8,548 nt of DNA from Planctomycetota bacterium (GTDB taxonomy: Bacteria > Planctomycetota > Phycisphaerae > UBA1845 > CAIVHJ01): contig JACZTW010000166.1 in NCBI GenBank assembly GCA_022573485.1, positions 1-8,548 on the forward strand, written 5' to 3'. A program made the translations under genes and the position numbers. The notes under the pieces were generated by a model that saw only the letters and a list, made by a program, of their open reading frames with translations, searched no databases and had not been told where the DNA came from. Below, piece after piece: positions 1 to 7,033 of this stretch; positions within the stretch are counted from its first letter, which is position 1; every line of letters starts with the position of its first letter.

Positions 1-29
1 TTTAGGATTCAATATCGAAAGAATCACCG

Positions 30-113
30 AGCCGTGGGCTTCAGTCCACGCGGACTTGCGCATTGCGGAAATGTCGCCCCGATGCACATCCGCGCGGGCG
101 GAAGCCCACAGCT
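30..113. repeat. REP/BIME-like imperfect palindrome
   Basis: Arm 30-54 (AGCCGTGGGCTTCAGTCC, then ACGCGGA) pairs with arm 89-113 as a reverse complement at 21 of 25 positions, around a 34-nt loop. Each arm is itself close to a hairpin: in the left arm GTGGGCT and AGTCCAC pair across a 2-nt turn with one G-T wobble. Two small hairpins in inverted orientation are the typical build of REP/BIME-type intergenic repeats. Only one such pair is in this window, so family membership and copy number are inferred. A role as terminator or mRNA-end hairpin for a gene to the left is also possible. Confidence 0.6.
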
Positions 114-262
114 ATTTTCACAATATACGCTCGCTCCCTGAGGGTCGCAGCTCTGGATGCCTGCCCGTACCCTAACGTTTGCGGTTGCAAGGACTTCCAT
201 CTCCGGCGGTGCCCTCGTCCAGGACTTCCTGCATCAATGTTCGCTCCATCGGCCGGCGGCGG

Positions 263-268
263 TATAAT
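263..268 (+). promoter_or_regulatory. Candidate -10 box (TATAAT) for the ABC cluster
   Basis: A perfect TATAAT sits in an otherwise GC-rich run (GGCGGCGGTATAATG). No good -35 hexamer lies 16-18 nt upstream. It would start transcription near 275 and leave a leader of about 140 nt before the ATG at 418. The GC-rich lead-in closely resembles that of the candidate box before sppA at 5981. This is motif evidence only. Confidence 0.4.
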
Positions 269-417
269 GTTTGGGCGGGGTTATCATTGCCCGGCCTTGA
301 TACGGGACCTAACATCAGTTTGGCCGGTGTGCGACTCCTTTTGCGTTTAAGTGTATAGACTGAGGATAGTGACGCACAGCGCCACAGAACTTTTCATCCT
401 GGTGAGCGAAGAACATT

Positions 418-2775
418 ATGATGCCGATGTCGGTACGGATTATCTCCATCTTCCTGCTCCTCTGCTCTAATGCTTTGGGAGACATAGGCGTAGAGATCGC
501 GACGGTCGGTTTCCGAGGCGACGGCGCTTCTGCGTACGTCTATCGGCGTGGCTGCTATGCGCCGGTGGCGGTGCGGCTGACGCTGACCAACGAGGATCCA
601 CGGACGGTGTATATCCGTCTCGAGCAGCAGGACCGCGACGGCGACATCATCTACACCGATGAAATGGTCGCCCTCACTGCGGGTCTGGACGGCCAGGCCC
701 GGCAGCAGTGGCTCTACTTCATGCCCAACCCGCAGACCGGCGTGGGCGACCGACGGTTCAACATCCAGATCCTCGATGACAAGGGCGTTGCCATAACGGT
801 GTTCCACAACGGCAAAGAGACGCGCCGCGTCGAACTGCCGGACAACCCGGAACCGCTTTCGGAAGAGCTGTTTCTGGTCCTCGATATCGGTGCCGAAACG
901 GCTGGCAAGATCCGCTCGCTGAGCGATTATTCGGAACCGGATGCCAGCGAATTTGCAAAACCATTGCGGGTGGCGCACATCTCGCCGGACTTGGTGCCGG
1001 ATCATTGGTTCGGGCTGGAGATGGTCGATGCCATTGTGTGGGACAGCGCCGATCCGAAAACAATGACCAGCTACCAGCGGCAGGCGATCCTTGATTGGGT
1101 GCGGCACGGCGGGCGGCTTTTGATCGCCGCCGGCGGGACTTCGGACGAACTGAAGGCCAGCGAGTTCCGGGAATTCCTGCCGGTCGAGATCAGCGGCGTC
1201 AAAGCCGAAAACCTCCTGCCCGAGGTGCTGCTCCAGGCAAGCTGGGGGCCGCTGAGCAGCGAAGATCTGGAATACGACAAACCCATGCAAGTCGCGCAGT
1301 GCACGTTGCGCGAAGGCGCCGAAGCACTGGTGCAGAGCGCCGGCGAGACGCAGACCTACCTGGCCCGCATGCGCGTCGGGGAAGGTTCCATCACTTACTT
1401 GGCGCTGACGCTGCGCGACTTGTTCGGCACGGAGGCAGAGTACCACCCGGGCGATTTCTTCCGCCGGGCGCTCATGCTGCGAAAAAAAGGCGCTCTGCAA
1501 CAGGAGGACCAGGGTTGGAGGGGCTTCAGGGAACCCGTTGATTTGTTCGCAGGCATGAACCAGTACATTGGCTTTGAGAAGAAGACCACGATCTACATGC
1601 TCATCGCCGTTCTCTTCGTCATCGCCTACGGCCTGCTGGCCACGTGGGGGTCGTGGTTTGCCTTGATGCGCCGCAAGATGCTCAAGCACAGTTGGACGGT
1701 GTTCTTTCTGGTGTCCGCGGCGGCCAGCCTGCTCGGCGTGCTGGCTGTGCAGACCATTCAGGGCGTGGGCACGGAACTGCACCAGCTCACCATCGTCGAC
1801 GGCACGGTGGACTCCTCCGTCGTCACCGCCCACGGTCTTTTCGGCTTGAAGACGAGTTCGTACGTGCAGGACATGGAAGTGTGGCTGCCGCAGGGTCCGC
1901 CGGAGTATGACGACTCGAAGCGCAGCCCGCACTACTTGAGGCCGATGTCGCCGAAGATTGATTTGAATGAGTCGGCCGGGCGTTTTGCAGACACCAAGCG
2001 CTACAAGTCCGAACCCTCACGGGCTCAACTGCTGGGTGTGCCCATCCGGGCGACGCTCAAGCAGTTCGAGGGCTACTGGCGCGGCACGATGGGCGGCCAA
2101 TTGTCCGCCAACATATGGATGCGCAAGAACGTACTGGCCGGCGATTCGCCTTTTGCCCTTGGCAGCACCATCACCAACAACCTCGGGCACGATTTAGTGG
2201 ATTGCTATTTGATCGAAGCCAAACGCGACCCGGACGAATTCAATTTGAGCGGCACGCGCAGCGGATCCCTGATCGTACATCCGATCGGGCAGATCAGGGA
2301 CGGAAGAGAAGTCAACTTGGTGGAGAACCACGCCGCCCTGATGAATCGACAGGGCAAGAAATTCCCCACCGACTACGAACTGCGGGATTTCCACAAACCC
2401 TGGGTGCGGGACTTGAGGGCGCTCACCGGGAACCTTTTATTCGGAGGTTTTGACCAGGATCCTTTCCGTGCCATCACGGACGTGCAGCGGTCGATTCTGC
2501 TCTTGACGACGTTCGCCGAGTATGATCCCGTTCAAGACAACGCGAGGCCCTACGGTGGGATCTCACGTATCGAGCTGTCGCAGGCCAACAGTCGCTGGCT
2601 GGACCGCTCCAACGAATTGACGCGCCGCACCATGCTGCTGATCGGCTTTGCCAAGGACGAAGAAGGCCCGGTGATGTTGTATTCACGCCGAGGCTCGGGC
2701 GATTGGAAATACCTTCTGCCCGACAAGAAGATGACGGTCTACCGGTTTTTGATTCCCGTGGACCGAGATTCGTAA
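418..2775 (+). CDS. Exported two-TM protein with degenerate GATase-like domain, ABC accessory subunit
   Basis: This 785-residue protein has no assigned name that I can support. It opens with a signal peptide (basic Arg7, hydrophobic 8-19, likely cleavage near Ala19-Leu-Gly21). Residues 25-140 look like a beta-rich domain. Residues 180-240 have the Rossmann-like pattern of class I glutamine amidotransferase-fold domains (VDAIVWDS, then AILDWVRHGGRLLIAAGG), as seen in accessory proteins of GldG type and of BatA-type clusters. I see no nucleophile-elbow cysteine, so it is probably non-catalytic. Two membrane helices (about 391-409 and 427-446) flank a short basic loop with RRK-LKH. By the positive-inside rule both large domains are then outside the cytoplasm. 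Residues 447-785 are a second, unrecognised extracytoplasmic domain. The start at 418 has only a weak GGTGAG upstream; Met2 or Met4 would also serve. The ATPase gene follows after 19 nt, so the two are very likely cotranscribed and functionally linked. The substrate is unknown. Confidence 0.8.
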   Translation: MMPMSVRIISIFLLLCSNALGDIGVEIATVGFRGDGASAYVYRRGCYAPVAVRLTLTNEDPRTVYIRLEQQDRDGDIIYTDEMVALTAGLDGQARQQWLYFMPNPQTGVGDRRFNIQILDDKGVAITVFHNGKETRRVELPDNPEPLSEELFLVLDIGAETAGKIRSLSDYSEPDASEFAKPLRVAHISPDLVPDHWFGLEMVDAIVWDSADPKTMTSYQRQAILDWVRHGGRLLIAAGGTSDELKASEFREFLPVEISGVKAENLLPEVLLQASWGPLSSEDLEYDKPMQVAQCTLREGAEALVQSAGETQTYLARMRVGEGSITYLALTLRDLFGTEAEYHPGDFFRRALMLRKKGALQQEDQGWRGFREPVDLFAGMNQYIGFEKKTTIYMLIAVLFVIAYGLLATWGSWFALMRRKMLKHSWTVFFLVSAAASLLGVLAVQTIQGVGTELHQLTIVDGTVDSSVVTAHGLFGLKTSSYVQDMEVWLPQGPPEYDDSKRSPHYLRPMSPKIDLNESAGRFADTKRYKSEPSRAQLLGVPIRATLKQFEGYWRGTMGGQLSANIWMRKNVLAGDSPFALGSTITNNLGHDLVDCYLIEAKRDPDEFNLSGTRSGSLIVHPIGQIRDGREVNLVENHAALMNRQGKKFPTDYELRDFHKPWVRDLRALTGNLLFGGFDQDPFRAITDVQRSILLLTTFAEYDPVQDNARPYGGISRIELSQANSRWLDRSNELTRRTMLLIGFAKDEEGPVMLYSRRGSGDWKYLLPDKKMTVYRFLIPVDRDS

Positions 2776-2794
2776 TTCGACAGGATGGCCAACG

Positions 2795-3724
2795 ATGATC
2801 ATTCAAACGATCAACCTGACCAAACGCTACGGCAAGCTCGTCGCCCTGAACAACCTCCATTTGGACATTGAGGAAGGCGAGTGCTTCGGCTACATCGGCC
2901 CCAACGGCGCGGGCAAGACCACGACCATCAAGATCCTGGCCACGCTGTTGCAGCCGACCTGGGGCGAGGCCCGCGTCTGCGGACACGTGGTGGGGTACGA
3001 ATCGAGCAAGATTCGCCCACTGATCGGATATGTGCCCGACTTCTTCGGCGCCTACGAAGACATGGTCGTGCAGGAATATCTGGAGTTCTTCGCGTCGGCC
3101 TACAACATCCAGGGCGCACAACGAACCCGGGTGGTGGGCGACGTGCTGGAACTCACCGACCTCGCTTACAAGCGGGATTCGCTGGTCGATGGATTGTCGC
3201 GCGGCATGAAACAGCGGCTCAGCGTGGCGCGGGTGCTGCTGCACGACCCCAAGGTGCTGCTGCTGGACGAACCCGCCAGTGGGCTGGATCCGCGGGCGCG
3301 GATCGAAATGCGCGAGTTGCTCAAGGAACTGTGGCGGATGGGCAAGACCATCGTCATTAGTTCGCACATCCTGCACGAATTGGCAGAGTTGTGTACGACC
3401 ATCGGGATCATCGAGCAGGGCGAGTTGCTGTTCCACGGCTCGCTCGAGGAGGCCGTCCGCCGGGCCCGCATGGGAACGCGGGTGCTGATCCGCGTGCTCG
3501 AACAACAAGACCTGGCCGCCCAGTTGATTGAAAAGCACGAGTCCGTCAAGAAGATCGAAATAAACAACGGCTACATCGTGGCCGAGCTGGACGACGACGT
3601 CCATGACTTCTCGTCGCTCGCGCAACTCCTGCTCGCCAACAAGTTCCGTATCAACGAAATCAAAGAAGAAGAAGTCAACCTCGAAACCGCGTTCATGCGG
3701 CTAACCAAGGGAATCGTGCAGTAA
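2795..3724 (+). CDS. ABC-2-type transporter ATP-binding protein
   Basis: This 309-residue cytoplasmic ATPase powers the permease encoded downstream. The core motifs are present in order: Walker A GPNGAGKT (35-42), signature LSRGMKQR (134-141), Walker B VLLLDEP (154-160), D-loop SGLD (162-165) and H-loop His191. The LSxGMxQR signature, rather than LSGGQ, is usual for the NatA/CcmA/GldA-like branch that drives ABC-2 permeases. The Q-loop position after IGYVP is Asp82 instead of Gln; acidic residues occur there in this branch. Residues 225-309 form the extra C-terminal domain common in these exporters. The ATG is preceded by AGGA at 2782-2785 with 9-nt spacing. The protein has the usual family length and is intact. 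Substrate and direction of transport cannot be told from the ATPase; export is the family norm. Confidence 0.95.
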   Translation: MIIQTINLTKRYGKLVALNNLHLDIEEGECFGYIGPNGAGKTTTIKILATLLQPTWGEARVCGHVVGYESSKIRPLIGYVPDFFGAYEDMVVQEYLEFFASAYNIQGAQRTRVVGDVLELTDLAYKRDSLVDGLSRGMKQRLSVARVLLHDPKVLLLDEPASGLDPRARIEMRELLKELWRMGKTIVISSHILHELAELCTTIGIIEQGELLFHGSLEEAVRRARMGTRVLIRVLEQQDLAAQLIEKHESVKKIEINNGYIVAELDDDVHDFSSLAQLLLANKFRINEIKEEEVNLETAFMRLTKGIVQ

Positions 3725-3726
3725 AA

Positions 3727-3903
3727 GAGTTTAGGAGTTTAGGAGTTTAGGAGTTTAAGAGTTTAAGAGTCTAGGAGTTGAGGAGTTGAGGAGCTGAGGA
3801 GCTGAGGAGTGAAGATCATGCAGGGCTGAGCCTTCGAACTGCGTCGCGATGAACTCCCAAACTCCTAAACTCCCAAACTCCTAAACTCTGGAACTCCGGA
3901 ACT
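3727..3903. repeat. 8-nt tandem-repeat element with inverted arms
   Basis: The left arm (3727-3814) is eleven head-to-tail 8-nt units: GAGTTTAG three times, GAGTTTAA twice, GAGTCTAG, GAGTTGAG twice, GAGCTGAG twice, GAGTGAAG. After a 37-nt unrelated spacer, the right arm (3852-3903) is six and a half units in reverse complement: AACTCCCA and AACTCCTA alternating, then AACTCTGG, AACTCCGG, AACT. The arms can therefore fold into a long hairpin in several registers offset by 8 nt. The element begins 2 nt after the ATPase stop codon and ends 8 nt before the permease ATG. It could act as a processing or attenuation hairpin between the two genes, or be a passive repeat; the sequence does not decide. 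It is not a CRISPR array, because there are no unique spacers between units. Confidence 0.9.
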
Positions 3904-3911
3904 GATGTGAA

Positions 3912-5819
3912 ATGGCCAATGATGCAATCAGCAATTTGGGGAAGTGGTTCTGGTACCTGGTGCCGGCCAATCCGATTCTGGTCCGTGTGGTGCAGGGCGG
4001 CAGCAAGCGCACGCGGCACGCCTGGTTCCGGTTCGGATACTTGCTGGTTCTCTTTGCGGTGCTCTTGCTGACGTACCTGACCTACAGCAGCGGGATGAGC
4101 GGGTCGCTCTCGGATGTGGCCAAGACGTCCACGCAGATCTTTCGATTGGTCGCCTATGCGCAACTTTTGATGATGTGCTTTCTGGCGCCCATCTTCACCG
4201 CCGGGGCAATCACGCAGGAAAGAGACTCCGAGACTTTCAATGTTCTTTTGACCACGCCGCTGTCCAACGCACAGATCATTTTCGGCACACTGCTAAGCCG
4301 CCTGTTCTTTGTCCTTGTGCTCTTGTTCTCGGGAATGCCGATCTTTTGCATCACCATGATCTACGGCGGAGTGACGTTCTCGCAAATCACGCTCAGCTTC
4401 GCCATCGCCGGCGCAACCGCCGTGGTCACCGGCTCGCTGGCCATCATGATGAGCATGATCCGCGTCGGCACCCGGCGAACGATCTTCTCATTTGTGATGG
4501 CGATCGGGCTCTATTTGCTGGTGGTTCTGGCCTTGGCGCAACTCCCGAGTACGTGGGTTGCTGAAGCGGCAGCGAAGGCCGACGGACCCCGGCAAATGAG
4601 TTGGCTGGCGCCGTTTCACCCGTATCTCTCCCTGGAGGTCGGCCTGAGCGAGGTGCCCGCGCCGTCGCTGGCCGACGTGGCCCACTATGGCTGGCCGGCC
4701 AAGCACCTGCTGGCCTATCCGCACGTGTCCTACGTCGTGATGACCCTGCTGTTGTCGCTGCTCATGGTCACGTTCAGTATGTTGTTCGTGCGCAGTGGCG
4801 CCAAGGAGGGCGAGCCCACGCTGCTGAACAAATTGACCGCGCGGTTTCGCCGCAGGCCCGCCGACGCCGGCGAGCGCCGCCGCAAGCCGCACAAAGTGTG
4901 GGCCAACCCGCTGGCTTGGCGCGAAGCGACCACCAAGGCGTCGGCGGCTTCGTCCGTGGTCTCGCGCTACGGCATGTTGATCGGCGGGGCGGTCGTCGCC
5001 CTGGTCATTCTGCTCTATCTCATCAACGGCTGGCCGGTGATCCAGCCCGACGGCACCTCGGCCGCCTTCGTCGCGGCCGATGCGCGCATGTGGCTGATGT
5101 GGCTGGTGACCGTCGAGGCCGCCCTCATCCTGCTGGTGGTCACCAACGCCGCAGCCACCTCGATGACCAAGGAGCGCGAATCCAACACCATGGACATTCT
5201 GCTGACCACGCCGCTGACCAGCAACATGATCGTATGGGGCAAGCTGCGCGGCTTGATCGCCTTCGCCATGCCCATGTTGGCGGTGCCCGTGTTCAGTTTG
5301 CTCTTGTTCGTCGCCTACGACGCCTTCAAATTGATCCAAGCCCGCATGTCCTCCGACTCGGCGGCCGCAATGGCGAACCTCGAATCGGTGATCAATTTCG
5401 AGGCCGTTGTGCTGCTGGCGATGGTGCTGCTGGTCAATACCGCGCTCGCCGCCGTCATCGGCTTGAACACCTCACTCAAGAGCAAGAAGTCGGTCAAGGC
5501 CGTCATCGTCGGCATCAGCATCGTCGCCGTCATCAATGCGCTGGCTTTTGTGATCGTGAACTCGATCGTGGCCAACGCACCGCAAGTCGGTCCTTTCTTC
5601 GCGCCCTTTACACCTTTTACAGCCGTCAAGGGGCTGATCAACGGCGTGGGCACGCGCGATTTCGGTGGATACACGTTCACCGATAGAGCGTCGGTGCGGA
5701 TCCTGACGACGATAGGGGGCTGCGTCGCCGTCGGCATTTACGCCCTCATCGTGGCCGGCATGCACAAGGCGCTGGTCCGCAACTTCCACATGACCGTCCG
5801 CAAGCAAACCGCATCTTGA
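3912..5819 (+). CDS. Fused double ABC-2 permease
   Basis: This 635-residue polytopic membrane protein is the channel partner of the ATPase upstream. It is built from two homologous halves. Each starts with an ANPxxxR motif (ANPILVR 19-25; ANPLAWR 331-337), and each carries the ABC-2 permease hallmark after its second helix (QERDSETFNVLLTTP 102-116; KERESNTMDILLTTP 420-434). Eleven of 18 residues are identical around that motif. I count about six membrane helices per half: near 42-58, 84-100, 126-148, 160-180, 190-210 and 272-293, then 355-372, 395-413, 447-468, 498-518, 530-553 and 597-615. A basic linker (309-327) joins the halves on the presumed cytoplasmic side. One gene thus supplies both membrane domains of the transporter. 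An in-frame TGA at 3903 makes the ATG at 3912 the first possible ATG start. No strong Shine-Dalgarno sequence is visible, because the repeat element's right arm ends just upstream. Confidence 0.93.
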   Translation: MANDAISNLGKWFWYLVPANPILVRVVQGGSKRTRHAWFRFGYLLVLFAVLLLTYLTYSSGMSGSLSDVAKTSTQIFRLVAYAQLLMMCFLAPIFTAGAITQERDSETFNVLLTTPLSNAQIIFGTLLSRLFFVLVLLFSGMPIFCITMIYGGVTFSQITLSFAIAGATAVVTGSLAIMMSMIRVGTRRTIFSFVMAIGLYLLVVLALAQLPSTWVAEAAAKADGPRQMSWLAPFHPYLSLEVGLSEVPAPSLADVAHYGWPAKHLLAYPHVSYVVMTLLLSLLMVTFSMLFVRSGAKEGEPTLLNKLTARFRRRPADAGERRRKPHKVWANPLAWREATTKASAASSVVSRYGMLIGGAVVALVILLYLINGWPVIQPDGTSAAFVAADARMWLMWLVTVEAALILLVVTNAAATSMTKERESNTMDILLTTPLTSNMIVWGKLRGLIAFAMPMLAVPVFSLLLFVAYDAFKLIQARMSSDSAAAMANLESVINFEAVVLLAMVLLVNTALAAVIGLNTSLKSKKSVKAVIVGISIVAVINALAFVIVNSIVANAPQVGPFFAPFTPFTAVKGLINGVGTRDFGGYTFTDRASVRILTTIGGCVAVGIYALIVAGMHKALVRNFHMTVRKQTAS

Positions 5820-5828
5820 AGAATCAGA

Positions 5829-5963
5829 TTAACCGCAGAGATCGCAGAGGCCGCAGAGAAGAAGAAGAGCAAAGTCCAGGAATTGCGACCAGACCAATAC
5901 CCTCTATCACCAGACCTGAATCTCTCTTCTCTTTCTCTGCGCTCTCTGCGATCTCTGCGGTAA
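5829..5963 (-). repeat. CGCAGAG inverted-repeat element, copy 1
   Basis: The left arm (5829-5869) begins TTAACCGCAGAGATCGCAGAG and continues in roughly 9-nt CGCAGAG-type units into a GAAGAAGAAG run. The right arm (about 5921-5963) is its reverse complement and ends CTCTGCGATCTCTGCGGTAA. The spacer of about 50 nt is not random: read on the minus strand it aligns at about three quarters of positions with the spacer of copy 2 at 7034-7177. The element therefore has an orientation, and copy 1 lies reversed relative to copy 2. It starts 9 nt after the permease stop codon. Its reverse strand reads as SAASAISAV-type low-complexity peptide, which is not a gene. It may be a MITE-like element or a transcription-end hairpin. 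Confidence 0.88.
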
Positions 5964-5980
5964 AACTCCGGCGGGCGCGG

Positions 5981-5986
5981 TATGAT
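5981..5986 (+). promoter_or_regulatory. Candidate -10 box (TATGAT) for sppA
   Basis: TATGAT follows a GC-rich lead-in (CGGCGGGCGCGG) like that of the TATAAT box at 263. It would start transcription near 5993, leaving about 36 nt before the sppA ATG. The -35 position would fall in the last bases of the repeat element, where no clear TTGACA-like hexamer is seen. If real, sppA is transcribed separately from the transporter genes. Confidence 0.35.
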
Positions 5987-6015
5987 CCGTGCGATGTTTG
6001 TGATCCGTGAATTAC

Positions 6016-6020
6016 AGGAG
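6016..6020 (+). promoter_or_regulatory. Ribosome-binding site of sppA
   Basis: AGGAG lies 8 nt before the ATG at 6029. It is the strongest Shine-Dalgarno match in the window and fixes the sppA start. Confidence 0.75.
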
Positions 6021-6028
6021 AAAGCGAA

Positions 6029-7021
6029 ATGAATCGTCAAGTGCAGTGCGGCGTGGTGGGTGCGTTTTGTGTGTGGCTGACTGTCGGGTGTGCGCCGACG
6101 GGGTTCAAGATCATGCCCATACCGGTGGATCGCACGCTGAAGGAGCAGGAACTGATGCGCGATCCCGGCTGGGTGTCGGACAAGATTGCGCTGATCGATG
6201 TAGACGGCGTGATCGTCAACCGCCATTCGGGCCGGATGTTCAGCGAGGGTGAGCACCCTGTCTCGCTGTTGCTGGAGAAGTTGGCGGCTGCGCAGCGCGA
6301 CCAAGCCGTCAAGGCCGTCGTCCTGCGGATCAACTCGCCGGGCGGATCGGTGACGGCCAGCGCGCTGATGCACGAGGAAATCACGCGCTTCAAGAAGAGC
6401 GGTAAGCCGGTGGTCGCGATGATGATGGACGTCGCCGCCAGCGGCGGGTATTACATTGCCTGCGCCTGTGACGACATCATCGCCTATCCCAGCACGGTGA
6501 CCGGCAGCATCGGCGTGATCATGCAGACGGTTGATTTGTCCGGCACGTTGGCCAAGCTCGGCGTATCGACCGACGCCATCACCTCCGGCCCCCGAAAAGA
6601 CGCCGGCTCACCGCTGCGGCCAATGAGCGCGGAAGATCGGGCGCTGTTTCAAGCGGTGATCGATGAAATGTTCCATCGGTTCGTGGACGTGGTCGATGAG
6701 GGGCGCCCGGATTTGTCGCGTGAGCGCATTCTGGAGTTGGCCGACGGCAGAATCTACACGGCCCGGCAGGCTCATGATGCCGGCTTGGTGGATCGCATCG
6801 GCAACCTGCGCGACGCAATCAAGCGCGCCAAGAAATTGGCGGGTATCGAGCGCGCCCGCGTGGTGACCTATCAGCGGCCGCTTTCGTGGCACCCGAACAT
6901 CTATGCGCAGGCGCCGGGCATGCAGCGTAACGGCGCATCGATCAACTTGATCAATCTGAATTGGCCGTCGTGGTTACGGCCGGGCGAAGTGCAGTTTATG
7001 TATCTGTGGTCGCCGGGCTGA
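6029..7021 (+). CDS. sppA: Signal peptide peptidase SppA, S49 family
   Basis: This 330-residue Ser/Lys protease of the S49 family degrades leftover signal peptides and membrane protein fragments on the outer face of the cytoplasmic membrane. The single protease domain spans about 52-275. INSPGGS (101-107) is the conserved substrate-groove motif. Ser138 in DVAASGGYY is the predicted nucleophile, and Lys190 in SGPRKDAGSP the general base. Their spacing of 52 residues equals that of Ser147 and Lys199 in Bacillus subtilis SppA. TGSIGV (158-163) is also typical. The length fits the short, one-domain form, not the long E. coli form. The N-terminus is hydrophobic and ends LTVGC-A (17-22), an imperfect lipobox with Thr at -3; Cys21 may be lipidated, with a plain membrane anchor as the alternative. 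AGGAG supports the ATG. A CGCAGAG element lies on each side of the gene, and its own promoter candidate is at 5981. Confidence 0.95.
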   Translation: MNRQVQCGVVGAFCVWLTVGCAPTGFKIMPIPVDRTLKEQELMRDPGWVSDKIALIDVDGVIVNRHSGRMFSEGEHPVSLLLEKLAAAQRDQAVKAVVLRINSPGGSVTASALMHEEITRFKKSGKPVVAMMMDVAASGGYYIACACDDIIAYPSTVTGSIGVIMQTVDLSGTLAKLGVSTDAITSGPRKDAGSPLRPMSAEDRALFQAVIDEMFHRFVDVVDEGRPDLSRERILELADGRIYTARQAHDAGLVDRIGNLRDAIKRAKKLAGIERARVVTYQRPLSWHPNIYAQAPGMQRNGASINLINLNWPSWLRPGEVQFMYLWSPG

Positions 7022-7033
7022 TCCGAATACTTC

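Larger units (their letters stand above)
1..417. other. 5' non-coding region upstream of the ABC cluster
   Basis: No convincing gene lies in these 417 bases on either strand. Open frames here are short, lack a ribosome-binding site and run through the palindrome at 30-113. What can be recognised is that REP-like palindrome, a TATAAT box at 263-268, and the untranslated leader of the first gene. The stretch 114-262 shows nothing I can interpret. The first ~30 bases could hold the 3' end of an upstream gene, but the window is too short to decide. Confidence 0.6.

Noticed and set aside
2..175. Frame open from the left edge (LGFNIERITEPW...) that might be the end of an upstream gene
   Set aside because: GF-IER--EP vaguely recalls methyltransferase C-termini, but the frame then runs through the palindrome and only about 10 residues resemble anything.
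63..350. 95-residue forward frame
   Set aside because: It begins inside the REP-like palindrome, has no ribosome-binding site or family resemblance, and its composition looks non-coding.
394..1932. 512-residue reverse frame
   Set aside because: It lies opposite the two-TM accessory protein gene. The His/Arg/Gln-rich composition is typical of an antisense shadow in GC-rich coding DNA.
2474..3625. 383-residue reverse frame
   Set aside because: It is antisense to the end of the accessory gene and to the ABC ATPase, whose motifs are all in the forward frame.
3727..3903. CRISPR-like array
   Set aside because: Repeats are 8 nt, directly adjacent and without unique spacers, and the second half is inverted.
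2785..3930. Similar starts ATGGCCAACGATGAT (2785) and ATGGCCAATGATGCA (3912)
   Set aside because: The first is out of frame with the ATPase start and the match stops after about 14 bases, so chance is the simpler explanation.
4601..5686. 361-residue forward frame and a 283-residue reverse frame nearby (4488-5339)
   Set aside because: Both overlap the permease gene in other frames and show Arg/His-rich shadow composition without membrane segments.
5738..6373. Frames through the CGCAGAG elements (also 5816-6010 and 6961-7191) reading RRDRRE or SAASAISAV
   Set aside because: These peptides are translations of the repeat units, not proteins. They are useful only for recognising that the two elements are related.
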